Shown piece after piece: positions 41,637 to 50,274 of a stretch of DNA of 64,000 nucleotides (positions are counted from its first letter, which is position 1; the number at the start of each line of letters is the position of its first letter). The notes below the pieces were generated by a model that was not told where the DNA came from, made no database searches, and saw only the letters and a program-made list of their open reading frames with translations. The translations under genes and the position numbers were made by a program. The stretch is taken from NCBI RefSeq assembly GCF_017744445.1, contig NZ_JAGIBH010000004.1:62001-126000 (forward strand), written 5' to 3'. The stretch is from Caulobacter sp. Lineage in GTDB: Bacteria; Pseudomonadota; Alphaproteobacteria; Caulobacterales; Caulobacteraceae.

Positions 41637-42479
41637 GTGTCTTTCGTCACCCGGTTCGCGCCCTCGCCGACGGGCTATCTGCATCGCGGCCATGCCTACT
41701 CGGCGCTGACGGCGTATCGCGCCGCGCAAGAGGCTGGCGGCCGTTTCCTGCTGCGCATCGAGGACATCGACGCCACGCGTTGCCGGCCGGAGTACGACGC
41801 GGCGATCTTCGAGGACCTGGCCTGGCTGGGACTGGACTGGGAGACGCCCGCCCGCCGGCAGTCCGAGCACCTGGTCGACTTCCACGCGGCCATCGAGACG
41901 CTGCGCGAGCGCGGCCTGGTCTATCGCTGCTTCAAGACCCGCAAGGAAATCGACATCGGCCGCGCTCCGCACGAGCCGGCGGTTCCGTATGTGGGCGCGC
42001 CTCTCCCCGTTGATGAGGAAGCCCGGCGCCTGGAGCGCGGCGATGCCTTCGCTTGGCGGCTGTCACTGGCGGCGGCGCGGCATGCCCTGGGAGGGTTCGA
42101 GAGCCTGACCTTCGTGGAGCAAGACGCCGGGCCGGACGGCGAGATCGGCGTCATCCAAGCGCGGCCCGAGACGGCTGGCGACATCGTTCTGGCCCGTAAG
42201 GACGTCGGCGTCGCCTATCATCTGGCCGTGGTCCATGACGACGCGCTGCAAGGCGTCACCCACGTGATCCGAGGCGTGGACCTGTTCGAGGCCGCCCACA
42301 TCCAGCGCCTGCTGCAGGCTTTGCTGGGTTATCCGACGCCGACTTACCGCCACCACGGCCTGCTGGTCGGTCCGGACGGCAAGCGCTACGCGAAAAGGGA
42401 TAAGGCCCAGACGCTGCGAGAACTGCGGTCGGCCGGGATGACGCCAGCCGAGCTGCGAGCCGAACTAGGCTTCTCCTAA
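41637..42479 (+). CDS. gluQRS: Glutamyl-Q tRNA(Asp) synthetase
   Basis: 280-aa paralogue of the GluRS catalytic domain that attaches Glu to queuosine 34 of tRNA-Asp. It has FAPSPTGYLHRGHAYSAL (HIGH-like), LLRIEDIDATRCRPEY, HLAVVHDDALQGVTHVIRGVDL and a KMSKS-like GKRYAKRDK; no anticodon-binding domain. The zinc Cys residues of E. coli YadB are mostly missing. Start GTG 41637 sits two bases after tetR. It is followed by repeat DNA. Confidence 0.93.
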   Translation: MSFVTRFAPSPTGYLHRGHAYSALTAYRAAQEAGGRFLLRIEDIDATRCRPEYDAAIFEDLAWLGLDWETPARRQSEHLVDFHAAIETLRERGLVYRCFKTRKEIDIGRAPHEPAVPYVGAPLPVDEEARRLERGDAFAWRLSLAAARHALGGFESLTFVEQDAGPDGEIGVIQARPETAGDIVLARKDVGVAYHLAVVHDDALQGVTHVIRGVDLFEAAHIQRLLQALLGYPTPTYRHHGLLVGPDGKRYAKRDKAQTLRELRSAGMTPAELRAELGFS

Positions 42480-42484
42480 ATCCG

Positions 42485-42604
42485 TCTTCCCGGCGAAAGC
42501 CGGGACCCAGGTCCCATGGCGCTTGGGCTGATTAGAGAAATGCGGAGCCCTTGGAACCCCCCCAGCGCCATCCCATCTAGGCCCCGGCTTTCGCCGGGGA
42601 GACG
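42485..42604. repeat. GC-rich paired-hairpin repeat (family A, copy 3)
   Basis: Left arm CCCGGCGAAAGCCGGG-ACCCAG, right arm CCCCGGCTTTCGCCGGGG, with about 80 bases between. It lies between convergent gluQRS and the winged-helix gene. Confidence 0.85.
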
Positions 42605-42621
42605 GGTTCAGAAAGGATGGT

Positions 42622-42936
42622 TCAGGAAGAGCCCCCCGCCTGCTCGACCAACTGGCCCATCGCCTTCAGATAGCGGGCGAAAGCCGCCCGGCCGGTCTCG
42701 GTCAGGCGCACGCGGGTCAGGGGCTTGCGGCCGACGAAGCTCTTGTCGATCGAGACGTACTCAGCCTCTTCCAGCTTGCGCAGGTGGATCGACAGGTTGC
42801 CTTGCGTGACCTCCAGCAGGGTCTTCAGCTCGGTGAAGTCGGCCACCTCGGCGCTGGCCAGGTAGGCGACGATCCCCAGCCGCACCCGACCATGGATGAC
42901 GTCGTCCAGCCCGCTGATGTCGAACTTGGGCGTCAC
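42622..42936 (-). CDS. Winged-helix transcriptional regulator (MarR/ArsR-like)
   Basis: 104-aa DNA-binding protein: LDDVIHGRVRLGIVAYLASA, LKTLLEVTQGNLSIHLRKLEEAEYV and the wing DKSFVGRKPLTRVRLTETGRAAF. This is the small 'transcriptional regulator' winged-helix family (HTH_34) that is usually encoded next to a membrane protein gene, as here. GTG 42936 starts seven bases after the 211-aa gene. It probably controls the three-gene unit it ends. Confidence 0.85.
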   Translation of the reverse strand: MTPKFDISGLDDVIHGRVRLGIVAYLASAEVADFTELKTLLEVTQGNLSIHLRKLEEAEYVSIDKSFVGRKPLTRVRLTETGRAAFARYLKAMGQLVEQAGGSS

Positions 42937-42943
42937 GATCGCC

Positions 42944-43579
42944 TCAGGCGGCGCGCTGCTGCATGGCCTGGCGCATCATGAAGAAGCCGGGGCCTCCCAT
43001 CAGCGCGAACAGGCCGAACGTCGCGATCGCCAGGTAGAGGTCGGCGCGGTGGATCAGCATCCCCATGGCCACGCCCGACACCAGCCAGCCGATGGCGACC
43101 AGCGCCATCCAGGCCCGCTTGCGCAGCACGAAGATCACGTACCAGACCGCGCCCTGCAGGATGAACACCACGGCCGGATGGAACAGCCAGTAGCGGAAGT
43201 CGTGATTGCGCGCGGCGGCCGAGGCGAAGACCAGGACCAGGGCCAGGTTGGCGATGCCCGTGCCGGAAAAGGCCGCGTTGACCGCCCGGTTGGTGACGCC
43301 GCGCTGCGGGTTCTTGCGATCGACGATGATGACGATGGTCATCAGGATCAGGAAGATCACCGTCGGCGCCCAGGCCATGACGATGTTCCCGGTCACGCCC
43401 AGGCTGAGCAGGCCCCTCTCCTGAAGGAAGTAGCCCAGGGTCTGGACGCCGTAGAGCACACCGGCCGAGCCGTAGAGCGCGCCGCCGGCCACGCCCAGCC
43501 CGCCCCGCTCGTTGCTGCCTTCGGCCAGGCCGCGCAGGAAGGCCAGGTCGTCCTGGGCCGTCTTCAGCTTGTCGTTCAT
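42944..43579 (-). CDS. Multi-pass membrane protein, partner of the winged-helix regulator
   Basis: 211-aa protein. An N-terminal helix (NDKLKTAQDDLAFLRGLAEG) precedes about six hydrophobic segments (VAGGALYGSAGVLYGVQTLG, IVMAWAPTVIFLILMTIVI, LALVLVFASAAA and others). The same opening, KTAQDDLAFLRGL, occurs in paralogous membrane genes next to such regulators in other alphaproteobacteria (from memory). Role unknown. It lies between the acyltransferase (35 bases) and the regulator. Confidence 0.72.
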   Translation of the reverse strand: MNDKLKTAQDDLAFLRGLAEGSNERGGLGVAGGALYGSAGVLYGVQTLGYFLQERGLLSLGVTGNIVMAWAPTVIFLILMTIVIIVDRKNPQRGVTNRAVNAAFSGTGIANLALVLVFASAAARNHDFRYWLFHPAVVFILQGAVWYVIFVLRKRAWMALVAIGWLVSGVAMGMLIHRADLYLAIATFGLFALMGGPGFFMMRQAMQQRAA

Positions 43580-43614
43580 GGGCCTCGCCCCCTTCAGCGC
43601 CACATCATGACCGT

Positions 43615-44832
43615 TCACAGGATTCGTCCCAACAGCGGCGCGCGGCGCAGGACCATCGTCGTCAGCCAGCTCAGCGCCACCGCGCCCACGAACACCACGC
43701 AGCCCTTGGCCAGGCCGCCCCAGCCCTGCGGCAGCAGCAGCCAGGCCAGCCACGAGGTGAAGACGTAATGGACCAGATACATGCCGTAGGCGTTGGCCTG
43801 CAGGCTGGCGCTCACCGGGCCGGTCTTGCGGACAAAGCGCAGGAAGGTCGCCAGGGCCGCGAAGGACAGGGTCGCGCAGGCCAGGCAGAAGCTCACCCCG
43901 CCCACGACATCCAGGACAGCCCGAGGCGGCGGGTTCGGCGAGAAGGCCACGATCATGGTCCCCACGCCGCCGATGATCGGCAGGATCGGAGCCAGATGCC
44001 AGAGCCACCAGCGCTTGGCGAGCTTGCCTTCCGGATCGGTCAGGCCGTAGCCGACGCCGGCCGCGCCGACCGCGACGCCCGCCAGGAAGTAGACGAAGTA
44101 GTGGCCGATGCGGGCGGTCTGGACCAGGAACGGCCCCCACATGCTCCAATGGCCGAACGGCGTGGTCATGGCCAGCGGCAGGTAGAAGAGCACGCTCAGC
44201 GCGACCAGGCCCCAGAAGAGCCGAGCCGGCTTGCACTCAGCGCCCTTGGCCAGGCCGCCCAGGGCGTCGATCACGCCGGGCGCCACGCGGTGCATCGCGG
44301 TGACGATCGCGCCGAAGGTCAGCAGCACCCACAGGAACCAGGCTGGGCCGCTGGGCCAGAACGGCAGGTGCGTCCAGGCGTCCGCGAAGGCCGGGAGCGA
44401 ACCTGCCCCGCCCGCCTGTAGCCATGCCGGATAGTAGCCCAGCGGTGCCAGCAGTCCCACGCCCAGGATGAACGGGGCGCCCAGGCGCAGGACCCTCCCT
44501 CTCAGGAACCCGCCGTCACCCTTGGCCCGCAGGCCGTCGGCGACGAAGAGCCCCGAGATGAAGAACATCAGCGACATGAAGAACATGTCGTTGACCAGGG
44601 TGAAGAGACCGAACCCTCCGAACTTCTGCGGATCGACCACCGGGAACGCCGTCCACAGGATCGGCTGGGCGCCGAACGCCTTCGGCGGCGGCGCGTACGG
44701 GTGATAGGCCAGCGCCGTGTGGTGGGCGATCACCAGCAGGGTGATGAAGGCGCGCAAGGCGCCGATCGGGGCGTTGCGGCCGCCGATCTGGGCCGCCGTC
44801 GAACGGTCAATGGCGCTGAGTGGCGCGTGCAT
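43615..44832 (-). CDS. Acyltransferase family 3 membrane protein
   Basis: 405-aa integral membrane protein with about ten helices and the acyltransferase-3 pattern: ALRAFITLLVIAHHTALAYHPY (HH in helix 1), MSLMFFISGLFVADGLRAKG, RGRVLRLGAPFILGVG and a C-terminal LQANAYGMYLVHYVFTSW. Such proteins O-acylate sugars or glucans in the envelope. The substrate cannot be told; an OpgC-like or unknown target is possible. GGGGAG precedes ATG 44832. First gene of the unit. Confidence 0.88.
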   Translation of the reverse strand: MHAPLSAIDRSTAAQIGGRNAPIGALRAFITLLVIAHHTALAYHPYAPPPKAFGAQPILWTAFPVVDPQKFGGFGLFTLVNDMFFMSLMFFISGLFVADGLRAKGDGGFLRGRVLRLGAPFILGVGLLAPLGYYPAWLQAGGAGSLPAFADAWTHLPFWPSGPAWFLWVLLTFGAIVTAMHRVAPGVIDALGGLAKGAECKPARLFWGLVALSVLFYLPLAMTTPFGHWSMWGPFLVQTARIGHYFVYFLAGVAVGAAGVGYGLTDPEGKLAKRWWLWHLAPILPIIGGVGTMIVAFSPNPPPRAVLDVVGGVSFCLACATLSFAALATFLRFVRKTGPVSASLQANAYGMYLVHYVFTSWLAWLLLPQGWGGLAKGCVVFVGAVALSWLTTMVLRRAPLLGRIL

Positions 44833-44953
44833 GGGTTGGCTCCCCTCTTCAGGTGGCCGCACCATGGATCAACAAGTTTGTTTTGTAAACTAGTCTATCG
44901 AACGAGGATATTTCGAGAAGCGGCGGGGGTATTCGCTCTCCCCCAAATGCCTC

Positions 44954-45081
44954 CCTAGGCCTTGTGCCTAGGGCCCATGGTTCAGCTGGTCCGGATTTTC
45001 AGGAAGCGCGCCCACGCTGACGGCGCGCACTGACCACGGCAACGCCAAGCCGCGCCATGGATCCTGGGCACAAGGCCCAGG
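44954..45081. repeat. Inverted repeat of family E (CTTGTGCC ends)
   Basis: GGCCTTGTGCCTAGGGCCCATGG at the left and its near complement at the right (CCATGGATCCTGGGCACAAG then GCC), with about 75 bases between. It lies in the 285-base gap between the divergent acyltransferase unit and the GNAT gene; no gene was found in the gap. Confidence 0.7.
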
Positions 45082-45117
45082 AAGGCAATGTAGGGGTTGG
45101 GGTGTTGGGTTTTGGGC

Positions 45118-45846
45118 TCAGCGCACCCAGTACCGATACCGATACGCAGGCTCGAAGCCCTCGTCCGCGTACAGCGCAATCGCCGGCGCGTTGTCGGCCT
45201 CGACCTGCAGCCAGGCCCGCTCGGCGCCCAGCGCCCCCGCCTCGGCCAGCAAGCCCCGCAGCACCCGCCGAGCAAGGCCCTTCCGCCGATGATCCGGCGC
45301 GGTGCGCATGCCGAAGACCCCCGCGAACCCCCCGCCGATCGCCGTGGCCCCGATCGCCGCCGGCGCGCCGTCGATGTCCAGCCTCGCGAACCGCGCCGGC
45401 GCCGGGATGCGACCCAGGGCCTCCAGCCGCTCGCGGCCGTCCTCGGGATCGCCGGCCGTGGCGGTGAACACCGCCTCGAAGGTCGCATCCGGCGCGGCCG
45501 AGACACCGAGCGCCGGATCGCCCTCCCCGCCCGTCGGGCCGAGCATGACCAGCGTCTCCTTGCAGGCGCGATAGCCGCGTGCGGCCAAACGCTCGTTCAG
45601 ATCGGCCGGCGCCACGACGCCGTCGGTCAACTTGAACTGCGGCGGCAACCCGCGCGCCGCGAACCACGCCTCGACGGCGTCCAGCGCCGCCTCCGGATCA
45701 CGATCCGGCTCACCCAGCGGCCAACAGGCGTTGATCCGCATCGAGCGACCCGACGAGGCATTCAGCCGCCAGCCGCCCAGCCGATCACGCTCGCGCGCCG
45801 GCCAGGCGTCGTCGGCCAGGGGTTCGAGGATCGCGGGATCGATCAT
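45118..45846 (-). CDS. GNAT family N-acetyltransferase
   Basis: 242-aa protein. An N-terminal half of uncertain relation (WPARERDRLGGWRLNASSG, GLPPQFKLTDGVV) leads to a GNAT domain with strand FARLDIDGAPAAIGATAIGG, the acetyl-CoA loop APDHRRKGLARRVLRGLL and the ending WLQVEADNAPAIALYADEGFEPAYRYRYW. Substrate unknown. Its start ATG overlaps the tlpA stop by four bases, so it is co-translated with tlpA. Confidence 0.88.
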   Translation of the reverse strand: MIDPAILEPLADDAWPARERDRLGGWRLNASSGRSMRINACWPLGEPDRDPEAALDAVEAWFAARGLPPQFKLTDGVVAPADLNERLAARGYRACKETLVMLGPTGGEGDPALGVSAAPDATFEAVFTATAGDPEDGRERLEALGRIPAPARFARLDIDGAPAAIGATAIGGGFAGVFGMRTAPDHRRKGLARRVLRGLLAEAGALGAERAWLQVEADNAPAIALYADEGFEPAYRYRYWVR

Positions 45847-46466
45847 TTCTCGGCGAGCAGCTTCTCGACGATGCCGCGGGCTTCCGGGCCCGACCAGTCG
45901 GCCGGACCGGCCATGCGGGCGCGCTCGCGGCCCTGGCGGTCATAGATCACCGTGGTCGGATAGCCGGCCGCGCGCGGGTCCATGGCGAACGACAGCTTGT
46001 AGCCCGGATCGCGATACGTCTTCAGCGGCGGGTTGGCGGCCATCTCCTCGTTGATCAGGTTCAGGTCGCTGTCGCGGTCGACGCTGATAGGCAGCACGGT
46101 CACCGGCTGGGTCGCATAGGCGGCCTGCAGCTTCGCCAGGGTCGGCATCTCGGCCTTGCACGGCGCGCACCAGGTGGCCCACAGGTTCATGACCACCACG
46201 CGGCCCTTGAAGTCGGCCAGGGTGGTCGGCTTGCCGTCCAGGCTGGTGAAGACGGTGGTCGGCGCGGCGCGCGGCGCGGATGGCACGTCCAGCTTTACCA
46301 GCGTCCCTTTCTTGAATTCTGTGAGGTCGGCGGGCCCTGAGGGTTTGAACGAAGCGGTGGCGATGACGTATAGAACCGCCGCCACGCCGACGAGGATGAC
46401 GCCCCCCAGCGCCAACCTCACAGGGTTGCGCTTCTTGGCCGCCGCCTCCGATTGGACTTCGCTCAT
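45843..46466 (-). CDS. tlpA: TlpA-like membrane-anchored thiol-disulfide oxidoreductase
   Basis: 207-aa protein with an N-terminal membrane anchor ([21 protein letters not shown]) and a periplasmic thioredoxin fold: [28 protein letters not shown] (C100, C103), [13 protein letters not shown], and cis-Pro region [14 protein letters not shown]. TlpA proteins reduce copper-site or cytochrome maturation proteins. ATG 46466 abuts the divergent argH ATG (46467). Confidence 0.9.
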   Translation of the reverse strand: MSEVQSEAAAKKRNPVRLALGGVILVGVAAVLYVIATASFKPSGPADLTEFKKGTLVKLDVPSAPRAAPTTVFTSLDGKPTTLADFKGRVVVMNLWATWCAPCKAEMPTLAKLQAAYATQPVTVLPISVDRDSDLNLINEEMAANPPLKTYRDPGYKLSFAMDPRAAGYPTTVIYDRQGRERARMAGPADWSGPEARGIVEKLLAEK

Positions 46467-47888
46467 ATGACCGACAACGCCTCCGATACGCCCAAGGCCA
46501 ACAGGGGCCAGGGTCAAGCCATGTGGGGCGGTCGTTTCACGGCCAAGCCGGCGGAACTGATGCAGGCGATCAACGTCTCCATCGGCTTCGACAAGCGCCT
46601 TTGGGCGCAAGACCTGGCGGGCTCCCGCGCCCACGCGCGGATGTTGATGAACCAGGGCGTGATTTCAAGCAGCGATGGTGAGGAAATCCTCGGCGGCCTC
46701 GCCAAGATCGAGGACGAGATCGCCACCGGGACCTTCCCGTTCCGCGACGAGTACGAAGACATCCACATGAACGTGGAGGCCCGCCTGCGCGAGCTGATCG
46801 GCGCGACCGCCGGCCGGCTGCACACCGCTCGCTCGCGCAACGACCAGGTGGCCGTCGACTTCCGCCTGTGGGTCCGCGACGCCGCCGACCGCTCGGCCGC
46901 TCAGCTGGAAGCCCTCCAGAAGGCCCTGCTGGCCCAGGCCGAGGCCTATGCCGACGCCCTCATGCCAGGCTTCACCCACCTGCAGCCGGCCCAGCCGGTG
47001 ACCTTCGGCCACCACCTGATGGCCTATGTCGAGATGTTCGGCCGCGACGCCAGCCGCTTCCGCGACGCCCGCGCCCGCATGAACGAGTGCCCGCTGGGCG
47101 CGGCCGCCCTGGCCGGCTCGCCCTTCCCGATCGATCGCCACCAGACGGCGGCGGCGCTGGGCTTCGACCGCCCGACCGCCAACTCGCTGGACAGCGTCTC
47201 GGCCCGCGACTTCGCTCTGGAGGCCCTGTCGGCCGCCTCGATCACGGCCACGCACCTGTCGCGCCTGGCCGAAGAGATCGTGCTGTGGACGACGCCGATG
47301 TTCGGCTTCATCAAGCTGACCGACGCCTTCACGACCGGCAGCTCGATCATGCCGCAGAAGAAGAACCCGGACGCCGCCGAGCTGATCCGCGCCAAGGTCG
47401 GCCGCATCCTGGGCTCGCTGACCACCCTGACCGTGGTGATGAAGGGCCTGCCGCTGGCCTATTCCAAGGACATGCAGGAGGACAAGGTCCCGACCTTCGA
47501 GGCCTTCGACGCGCTGGAGCTCTCCCTGCTGGCCATGGCCGGCATGGTCGCCGACCTGACCCCGAACACCGAAAACATGGCCAAGGCGGCCGGCGCGGGC
47601 TTCTCGACCGCCACCGACCTGGCCGACTGGCTGGTGCGCACGCTGAACATGCCTTTCCGCGACGCTCACCACGTGACAGGCTCCGCCGTGAAGGCGGCCG
47701 AGGGTCTTGGCGTCGATCTGGCCGATCTTACCTTGGAACAGTTCCAGGCGATCGAGTCGCGGATCACCCAGGACGTCTACGCCGTTCTGACTCCGGCCGC
47801 CTCGGCGGCCAGCCGCATGAGCTACGGTGGGACCGCCCCCGCCCAGGTCCGCGCCCAGATCGCGCGTTGGAAGGAAGTGCTCGCATGA
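46467..47888 (+). CDS. argH: Argininosuccinate lyase
   Basis: 473-aa fumarase-superfamily enzyme for the last step of arginine synthesis. MWGGRF near the N-terminus, [35 protein letters not shown], the signature [18 protein letters not shown] with the catalytic Ser, and [15 protein letters not shown] 46467 gives an 18-residue extension before MWGGRF; ATG 46521 has AGGG seven bases upstream and is a real alternative. The end overlaps the lipoprotein start (ATGA). Confidence 0.95.
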   Translation: MTDNASDTPKANRGQGQAMWGGRFTAKPAELMQAINVSIGFDKRLWAQDLAGSRAHARMLMNQGVISSSDGEEILGGLAKIEDEIATGTFPFRDEYEDIHMNVEARLRELIGATAGRLHTARSRNDQVAVDFRLWVRDAADRSAAQLEALQKALLAQAEAYADALMPGFTHLQPAQPVTFGHHLMAYVEMFGRDASRFRDARARMNECPLGAAALAGSPFPIDRHQTAAALGFDRPTANSLDSVSARDFALEALSAASITATHLSRLAEEIVLWTTPMFGFIKLTDAFTTGSSIMPQKKNPDAAELIRAKVGRILGSLTTLTVVMKGLPLAYSKDMQEDKVPTFEAFDALELSLLAMAGMVADLTPNTENMAKAAGAGFSTATDLADWLVRTLNMPFRDAHHVTGSAVKAAEGLGVDLADLTLEQFQAIESRITQDVYAVLTPAASAASRMSYGGTAPAQVRAQIARWKEVLA

Positions 47889-48187
47889 AACGCGCCCTGA
47901 CGATCGTCACCCTGACCGCCCTGGCCGTCACGGCCGCCGCCTGCGGCAAGCAAGGCGCCCTGGAGCGTCCGGCCCCGATGTGGGATCCGGCCAAGAAGGC
48001 CGCCTGGGAAGCCGAACGCCGCGCCGCCTCGGCCCAGGCCAACCAACCGGCCCGCGCCGGCGGCGACCAGGAAATCCGCGACCCGGCCACCAGCAACCGC
48101 ACCATCCGCGCCGCCCCGCTGCCCGGCACCAAGGACCCGTTCGGCGGCCCGTCCGCCAAGGGCTTCCCCGGCGCTACGCCTAACTGA
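47885..48187 (+). CDS. lptM: LptM-like small lipoprotein
   Basis: 100-aa exported lipoprotein. Signal peptide [18 protein letters not shown]; the lipobox is poor (Ala at -3). The mature start [10 protein letters not shown] matches the CGxKGPLxxP opening of LptM/YifL, which helps mature the LPS translocon LptD. The rest is Ala/Pro-rich and low-complexity. LptM genes sit next to lysA or dapF, as here between argH and lysA. It overlaps argH by four bases. Confidence 0.72.
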   Translation: MKRALTIVTLTALAVTAAACGKQGALERPAPMWDPAKKAAWEAERRAASAQANQPARAGGDQEIRDPATSNRTIRAAPLPGTKDPFGGPSAKGFPGATPN

Positions 48188-48230
48188 CGGCAAACGCTGC
48201 ACATTGGTTTGAACTTGGCGCGGGTCGCCG

Positions 48231-48309
48231 TCATCCCGGCGAAGGCCGGGACCCAGATGACGCCCGCCACCGCTCCGGATGCATCTGGGTCCCGGCTTTC
48301 GCCGGGAAA
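48231..48309. repeat. GC-rich paired-hairpin repeat (family A, copy 4)
   Basis: Left arm CCCGGCGAAGGCCGGG-ACCCAGAT, right arm ATCTGGGT-CCCGGCTTTCGCCGGG. Short inner part of about 30 bases. It lies inside the argH-lptM-lysA run of same-strand genes, 45 bases before lysA. Confidence 0.85.
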
Positions 48310-48351
48310 TCGGAATGAGGGGGCTACGATGATCAGAAAGCCCGAAACACT

Positions 48352-49617
48352 GTGAACCACTTCGAGTACGGCCCCGAGGGCCTAGCCTGCGAAGGCGTGC
48401 CCCTGGCCAAGATCGCGGCCGAGGTCGGCACGCCCGTCTATGTCTACAGCCGCGCCACGCTGGAGCGGCACTTCACCGTGTTCCGCGACGCGCTGGTCGC
48501 CGCCGGCGTGGTCGACCCGCTGGTCGCCTACGCCGTGAAGGCCAATTCCAACGTCGCGGTGCTGAAGGTGCTGGGCGACCTGGGCGCCGGGGCCGACACG
48601 GTCTCGGAAGGCGAGGTCCGCCGCGCCCTGGCCGCCGGCATTCCGCCCGAGCGCATCGTCTTCTCCGGCGTCGGCAAGGCCCGCCGCGAGATCGAATTCG
48701 CCCTGAAGACCGGCGTCGCCGAGATCAATGTCGAGTCCGAGCCGGAGATGAACCTGATCGCTCAGGTCGCCGCCGAGCTGGGCGTGCGCGCCAAGATCGC
48801 CTTCCGGGTCAATCCGGACGTCGCGGCCGGCGGTCACGCCAAGATCGCCACCGGCAAGTCCGAGAACAAGTTCGGCGTCTCGTTCGCCGAGGCGGCGCGC
48901 CTGTACGCCAACGCCAGCAACAACGCGGCGCTGGAGCCCATTGGCGTGGCCTGCCACATCGGCAGCCAGATCACCGATCTGTCGCCCATGCGCGAGGCCT
49001 TCAGCAAGATGCGGGGCCTGGTGGAGCAGCTGCTGGGCGAGGGCCTATCGGTCGAGCGCCTGGACCTGGGCGGCGGCCTGGGCGTCCCGTACTTCAACAA
49101 CCCCGAACCGCCCTCGCCCGCCGACTTCGCCGCCATGGTGGGTGAAGTCACCAAAGGCCTGCCCGTGAAGCTGGCCTTCGAGCCGGGCCGGGTGATCGCC
49201 GCCAACGCCGGCGTGATGGTCTCGGAAGTGATCCACGTCCACGAGCGCCCGGAAGGCCGCAAGTTCCTGGTCATCGACGCGGCCATGAACGACCTGGTCC
49301 GCCCGGCCATGTACGACGCCTTCCACGACATCCGTCCGGTGGTGAAGCGCGCTGGTGAGGCCACCTACGACGTCGTGGGTCCGGTCTGCGAGACCGGCGA
49401 CACCTTCACCCGCGACCGCGCCCTGCCGCCGTTCGCGGCCGGCGACCTGGTGGCTTTCATGTCGGCCGGCGCATACGGCTCGGCCATGGCCAGCGAGTAC
49501 AACACCCGCCCCCTCGTGCCGGAGGTCCTGGTCGACGGCGACAAGTACGCGGTGATCCGCAAGCGACCGACCTACGAGGAGATGCTGGCGCGGGACCTCG
49601 TGCCGGACTGGGTGTAG
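48352..49617 (+). CDS. lysA: Diaminopimelate decarboxylase
   Basis: 421-aa PLP enzyme that makes lysine from meso-diaminopimelate. YVYSRATLERH, the PLP Lys K63 in YAVKANSN, HIGSQITDL, LDLGGGLGVPY, EPGRVIAANAGVM and the second-site Cys in GPVCETGDTF (near 344). It ends RKRPTYEEMLARDLVPDWV. Start GTG 48352 matches the MNHFEY N-terminus; no strong ribosome site. Confidence 0.96.
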   Translation: MNHFEYGPEGLACEGVPLAKIAAEVGTPVYVYSRATLERHFTVFRDALVAAGVVDPLVAYAVKANSNVAVLKVLGDLGAGADTVSEGEVRRALAAGIPPERIVFSGVGKARREIEFALKTGVAEINVESEPEMNLIAQVAAELGVRAKIAFRVNPDVAAGGHAKIATGKSENKFGVSFAEAARLYANASNNAALEPIGVACHIGSQITDLSPMREAFSKMRGLVEQLLGEGLSVERLDLGGGLGVPYFNNPEPPSPADFAAMVGEVTKGLPVKLAFEPGRVIAANAGVMVSEVIHVHERPEGRKFLVIDAAMNDLVRPAMYDAFHDIRPVVKRAGEATYDVVGPVCETGDTFTRDRALPPFAAGDLVAFMSAGAYGSAMASEYNTRPLVPEVLVDGDKYAVIRKRPTYEEMLARDLVPDWV

Positions 49618-49624
49618 TTCCGAT

Positions 49625-49732
49625 ACTTGCCCCCTCCGGGCCTGCGGCCCTCCTCCCCCGGAGGGGGAAGAAGGTCAACCTTCCGCCCCCTCCGGGGGCG
49701 GACGACCGCGAAGCGGTAAGGTGGGGGCAAGT
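49625..49732. repeat. Inverted repeat of family C (ACTTGCCCCC ends), copy 1
   Basis: ACTTGCCCCC and GGGGGCAAGT enclose two further hairpins with CCCCCTCCGG and CCGGAGGGGG. It lies between convergent lysA and hpt. A related copy is at 59.3 kb. Confidence 0.8.
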
Positions 49733-49743
49733 AATCTCTGAAA

Positions 49744-50274
49744 TCAGTCCAGAGCGCCGATGTACGGCAGGCCGCGGCTCTTGCCTTCGTCGTCCAGGCC
49801 GTAGCCGACCAGGTAGCGCGCGGGGGCTTCCCAGGCGACGAAGTCGGGCTCCATGCCGCGATCCTTGGGCCAGGGCTTGCGGGCGAAGACGGCGGTCAGC
49901 ACTTCGCTGGCGCCGGCGTCCTTGACCAGGCGAGCGGCTTCCGACAGCGACAGGCCGGTGTCGAACACGTCGTCGACGACCAGGGCGCGGCGGCCGATCA
50001 GCGGGCGCTGCAGGTCGGCGCGAACTTCGCAACGGCCCGTGCTCTTGCGCTCGTCGTGATAGGAGGCCAGCCACAGGGCGTCGAACCGCACATTGCGGCC
50101 GGCCTTGTAGAGAGCGCGGGTCAGGTCGGCGGCGAACCACAGGCCGCCGGTCAGCAGGCAGACCGCGACGGTGTCGTCGTCGATGCGCGGCGCGATGGCC
50201 TCGGCCAGCTTCTGAACCCGTTCGGCGATCTCGGCTTCCGAGATCAGGACTTCGGGCTGGTTGGTGTCATTCAT
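49744..50274 (-). CDS. hpt: Hypoxanthine(-guanine) phosphoribosyltransferase
   Basis: 176-aa PRTase for purine salvage. It has the PRPP loop ALVVDDVFDTGLSLSEA (residues 98-114), a catalytic-loop region with LASYHDERKSTG, and near the C-terminus WEAPARYLVGYGLDDEGKSRGLPYIG, which is the DE(x)xRxLPYIG ending of HPRT. Its start overlaps the end of zitP by eight bases, so the two are co-transcribed. Confidence 0.9.
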   Translation of the reverse strand: MNDTNQPEVLISEAEIAERVQKLAEAIAPRIDDDTVAVCLLTGGLWFAADLTRALYKAGRNVRFDALWLASYHDERKSTGRCEVRADLQRPLIGRRALVVDDVFDTGLSLSEAARLVKDAGASEVLTAVFARKPWPKDRGMEPDFVAWEAPARYLVGYGLDDEGKSRGLPYIGALD

